Shown piece by piece: positions 5,790 through 7,058 of a stretch of 7,058 bases of DNA (positions are counted from its first letter, which is position 1; each line of letters starts with the position of its first letter). The notes beneath the pieces are model-generated. The model was given only the letters and a program-made list of their open reading frames with translations. It was not told where the DNA came from and ran no database searches. The DNA comes from Alphaproteobacteria bacterium (GTDB taxonomy: Bacteria > Pseudomonadota > Alphaproteobacteria > Sphingomonadales > Rhodothalassiaceae): positions 1 through 7,058 of the forward strand of contig RFIU01000207.1 of NCBI GenBank assembly GCA_003695555.1, read 5' to 3'. Position numbers and translations under genes: made by a program.

Positions 5790-6643
5790 GACTCGTCTTC
5801 TTCCTCAGGAGTACCGGCCACGCCCCGCATATAGATCGGGCCGAAGGTTTCGTGCTGGCGCAGTTCGGCCTTGCCCAGCCGGGCCATTTCCAGGCTGGCG
5901 GCGAACATGCTGGCCAGTGCCGAACGGGTCAAGCCCGGATCGCGCAGGTCCTCGGGCAGAAAGGCTTCGAGCGCGGCCCATTCGAAGCGATGGCCGAGCA
6001 ACCGCTCGAGTCGGCGGAGCGCCTCTTCAAAGGCATAGACCGGGCGACGACGGATGTGCAGCGGCGGCCGCTCGCGACGGATGCGCAGCCCCCCATAGGC
6101 GCGCAGCAGCTCGAACAGCGTCGCATCGTGTCGAATCGCCCGCTGCACCGCCAAGCCCTCGGGCGCTCCGCGAACGAAGACGTCGCGGCCCAGCCGGTCG
6201 CGCGCCAAGAGGCGTTCGGCAGCCTCGCGCATCGCCTCCAGCCGTTGCAGCCGCAGTTGCAGGCGCAACGCCATTTCCTGCGCGTCGGGTTCGGTATCCT
6301 CCTCTTCGCGTGGCAACAGCAGGCGCGACTTCAGAAAGGCGAGCCAGGCGGCCATGACGAGATAGTCGGCCGCCACTTCGATGCGCAGAAGCCGGGCGCG
6401 CTCGATGAAAGCGATATACTGTTCGGCAAGCGCCAGCACCGAAATCTTCGCCAGATCGACCTTCTGGGTCCGGGCCAGCATTAACAGCAGGTCGAGCGGA
6501 CCTTCGAAGCCTTCCATCGAAACGATGAGGCTTTCGCCATCGTCGGCTCGCTGCGCCCCGACGCCGACCGGCGAAAGCCGACCGGTCGCATCCTTTCGCT
6601 CGTCGAGTGTCCGCCTCTCCTCGTCACGCCCTGTCATCGGCAC
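5786..6643 (-). CDS. scpA: SMC-Scp complex kleisin subunit ScpA
   Basis: ScpA is the kleisin that bridges the SMC heads and binds ScpB in the bacterial condensin. After about 36 variable residues, the N-terminal kleisin signature is clear: MEGFEGPLDLLLMLARTQKV (43-62), then DLAKISVLALAEQYIAFI. A helical segment AADYLVMAAWLAFLKSRLLL (91-110) is also typical. A charged helical linker leads to the C-terminal winged helix that binds the SMC head (SALASMFAASLEMARLGKAE at 241-260, then FGPIYMR). The chosen start is GTG at 6643, 5 nt after AGGA; an in-frame ATG two codons later (6637) would serve equally well for function. It lies 21 nt after the M50 protease gene and overlaps scpB by 4 nt. All conserved regions are present. 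Confidence 0.95.
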   Translation of the reverse strand: MPMTGRDEERRTLDERKDATGRLSPVGVGAQRADDGESLIVSMEGFEGPLDLLLMLARTQKVDLAKISVLALAEQYIAFIERARLLRIEVAADYLVMAAWLAFLKSRLLLPREEEDTEPDAQEMALRLQLRLQRLEAMREAAERLLARDRLGRDVFVRGAPEGLAVQRAIRHDATLFELLRAYGGLRIRRERPPLHIRRRPVYAFEEALRRLERLLGHRFEWAALEAFLPEDLRDPGLTRSALASMFAASLEMARLGKAELRQHETFGPIYMRGVAGTPEEEDES

Positions 6644-6664
6644 CGCATTCCTAGACCCGTCCCA

Positions 6665-7058
6665 TCAAAGGCCGACCAGAGCGAGCAACGACCTGGCCAG
6701 CATCTGGCTGGGATAGAAGATCAGGGTGGCGGCTGGGTTGAAGCTCGATCCCGCCATCGCAGAGACCAGCGGCAGCAGGAAGAAAAGGCCGAGCACGATC
6801 AGCATGCCATGGGGTTCGAGCCGCGCCAGCTCGCGCGCAAGAGAACGCGGCAGCACCGCCACCGCCACCCTTCCACCGTCAAGCGGCGGAATCGGCATCA
6901 TGTTGAAGACGGCGATGATGCAGTTGAAGAAAACCATGATCTGCAGCATCGGCTGCGCCCAGCGGGCGAGTGCGTCAGGCAGCAGCATGGTCAGCGGCAG
7001 CAGCAGGACGGCGGCAAGAGCAAGGAGCAGATTGGTGACAGGCCCGGCGAGCGCAACC
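6665..7058 (-). CDS. Site-2 protease family (M50) membrane protein, N-terminus cut by window edge
   Basis: The frame stays open to the right edge, so the true start and the zinc-binding HExxH helix lie outside the window. The last 130 codons show the second half of an M50 intramembrane metalloprotease. The ALAGPVTNLLLA stretch at fragment residues 2-13 matches the family's GPxxN turn and membrane helix. FFNCIIAVFNMMPIPPLDGG (43-62) is the second active-site motif, whose Asp60 is the expected third metal ligand. A further hydrophobic helix follows at about 85-102. This is the compact S2P type without a visible PDZ domain in the fragment, unlike RseP. The substrate is unknown. The stop lies 21 nt before scpA, which suggests co-transcription. 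An internal ATG at 6988 is not the start, because conserved family sequence continues upstream of it. Confidence 0.88.
   Translation of the reverse strand, partial: VALAGPVTNLLLALAAVLLLPLTMLLPDALARWAQPMLQIMVFFNCIIAVFNMMPIPPLDGGRVAVAVLPRSLARELARLEPHGMLIVLGLFFLLPLVSAMAGSSFNPAATLIFYPSQMLARSLLALVGL

Noticed and set aside
5067..6484. Plus-strand open frames of 255, 274 and 202 codons opposite scpB and scpA
   Set aside because: They are mirror frames of conserved scpAB, with low-complexity Arg/Ala/Gln-rich translations and no conserved motif.

Overview
The window looks like an ordinary chromosomal housekeeping segment of a GC-rich alphaproteobacterium. The evidence is the gene order (scpA-scpB-tatA-tatB-tatC-serS-surE, then a LysM/M23 lipoprotein), the alphaproteobacterial style of the TatA and TatB N-termini, and many long antisense open frames of the kind high GC produces. 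I cannot name the genus. Every gene I can support lies on the minus strand, so transcription runs from the right end of the window to the left.

Layout in transcription order. At the right edge is the 3' part of an M50 (site-2 protease) membrane gene (6665-7058, start outside the window). It is followed after 21 nt by scpA (5786-6643) and scpB (4986-5789), the two kleisin-side subunits of the SMC condensin. A 305-nt non-coding gap (4681-4985) contains several hairpins. Then come tatA (4423-4680), a 107-nt gap, tatB (3866-4315) and tatC (3027-3869), which together make the complete twin-arginine protein export translocase. After 86 nt follow serS (1663-2940, seryl-tRNA synthetase) and surE (833-1666, survival-protein nucleotidase). 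A 139-nt gap carries a good sigma70-type promoter with an overlapping inverted repeat. Last is a LysM-repeat lipoprotein entering an M23 peptidase domain, cut by the left edge (1-693).

Three gene pairs (scpA/scpB, tatB/tatC, serS/surE) are joined by 4-nt GTGA or ATGA overlaps, which implies translational coupling. The gaps before tatA, between tatA and tatB, before serS and before the LysM gene are the places where expression could be reset.

I found no mobile element, CRISPR array, tRNA or rRNA, and no clear novel system. The points most worth a second look are the structured scpB-tatA gap, which includes a faint cobalamin-riboswitch-like string of boxes on the plus strand; the promoter/operator-like site before the LysM gene; and the absence of pcm from its usual place after surE.
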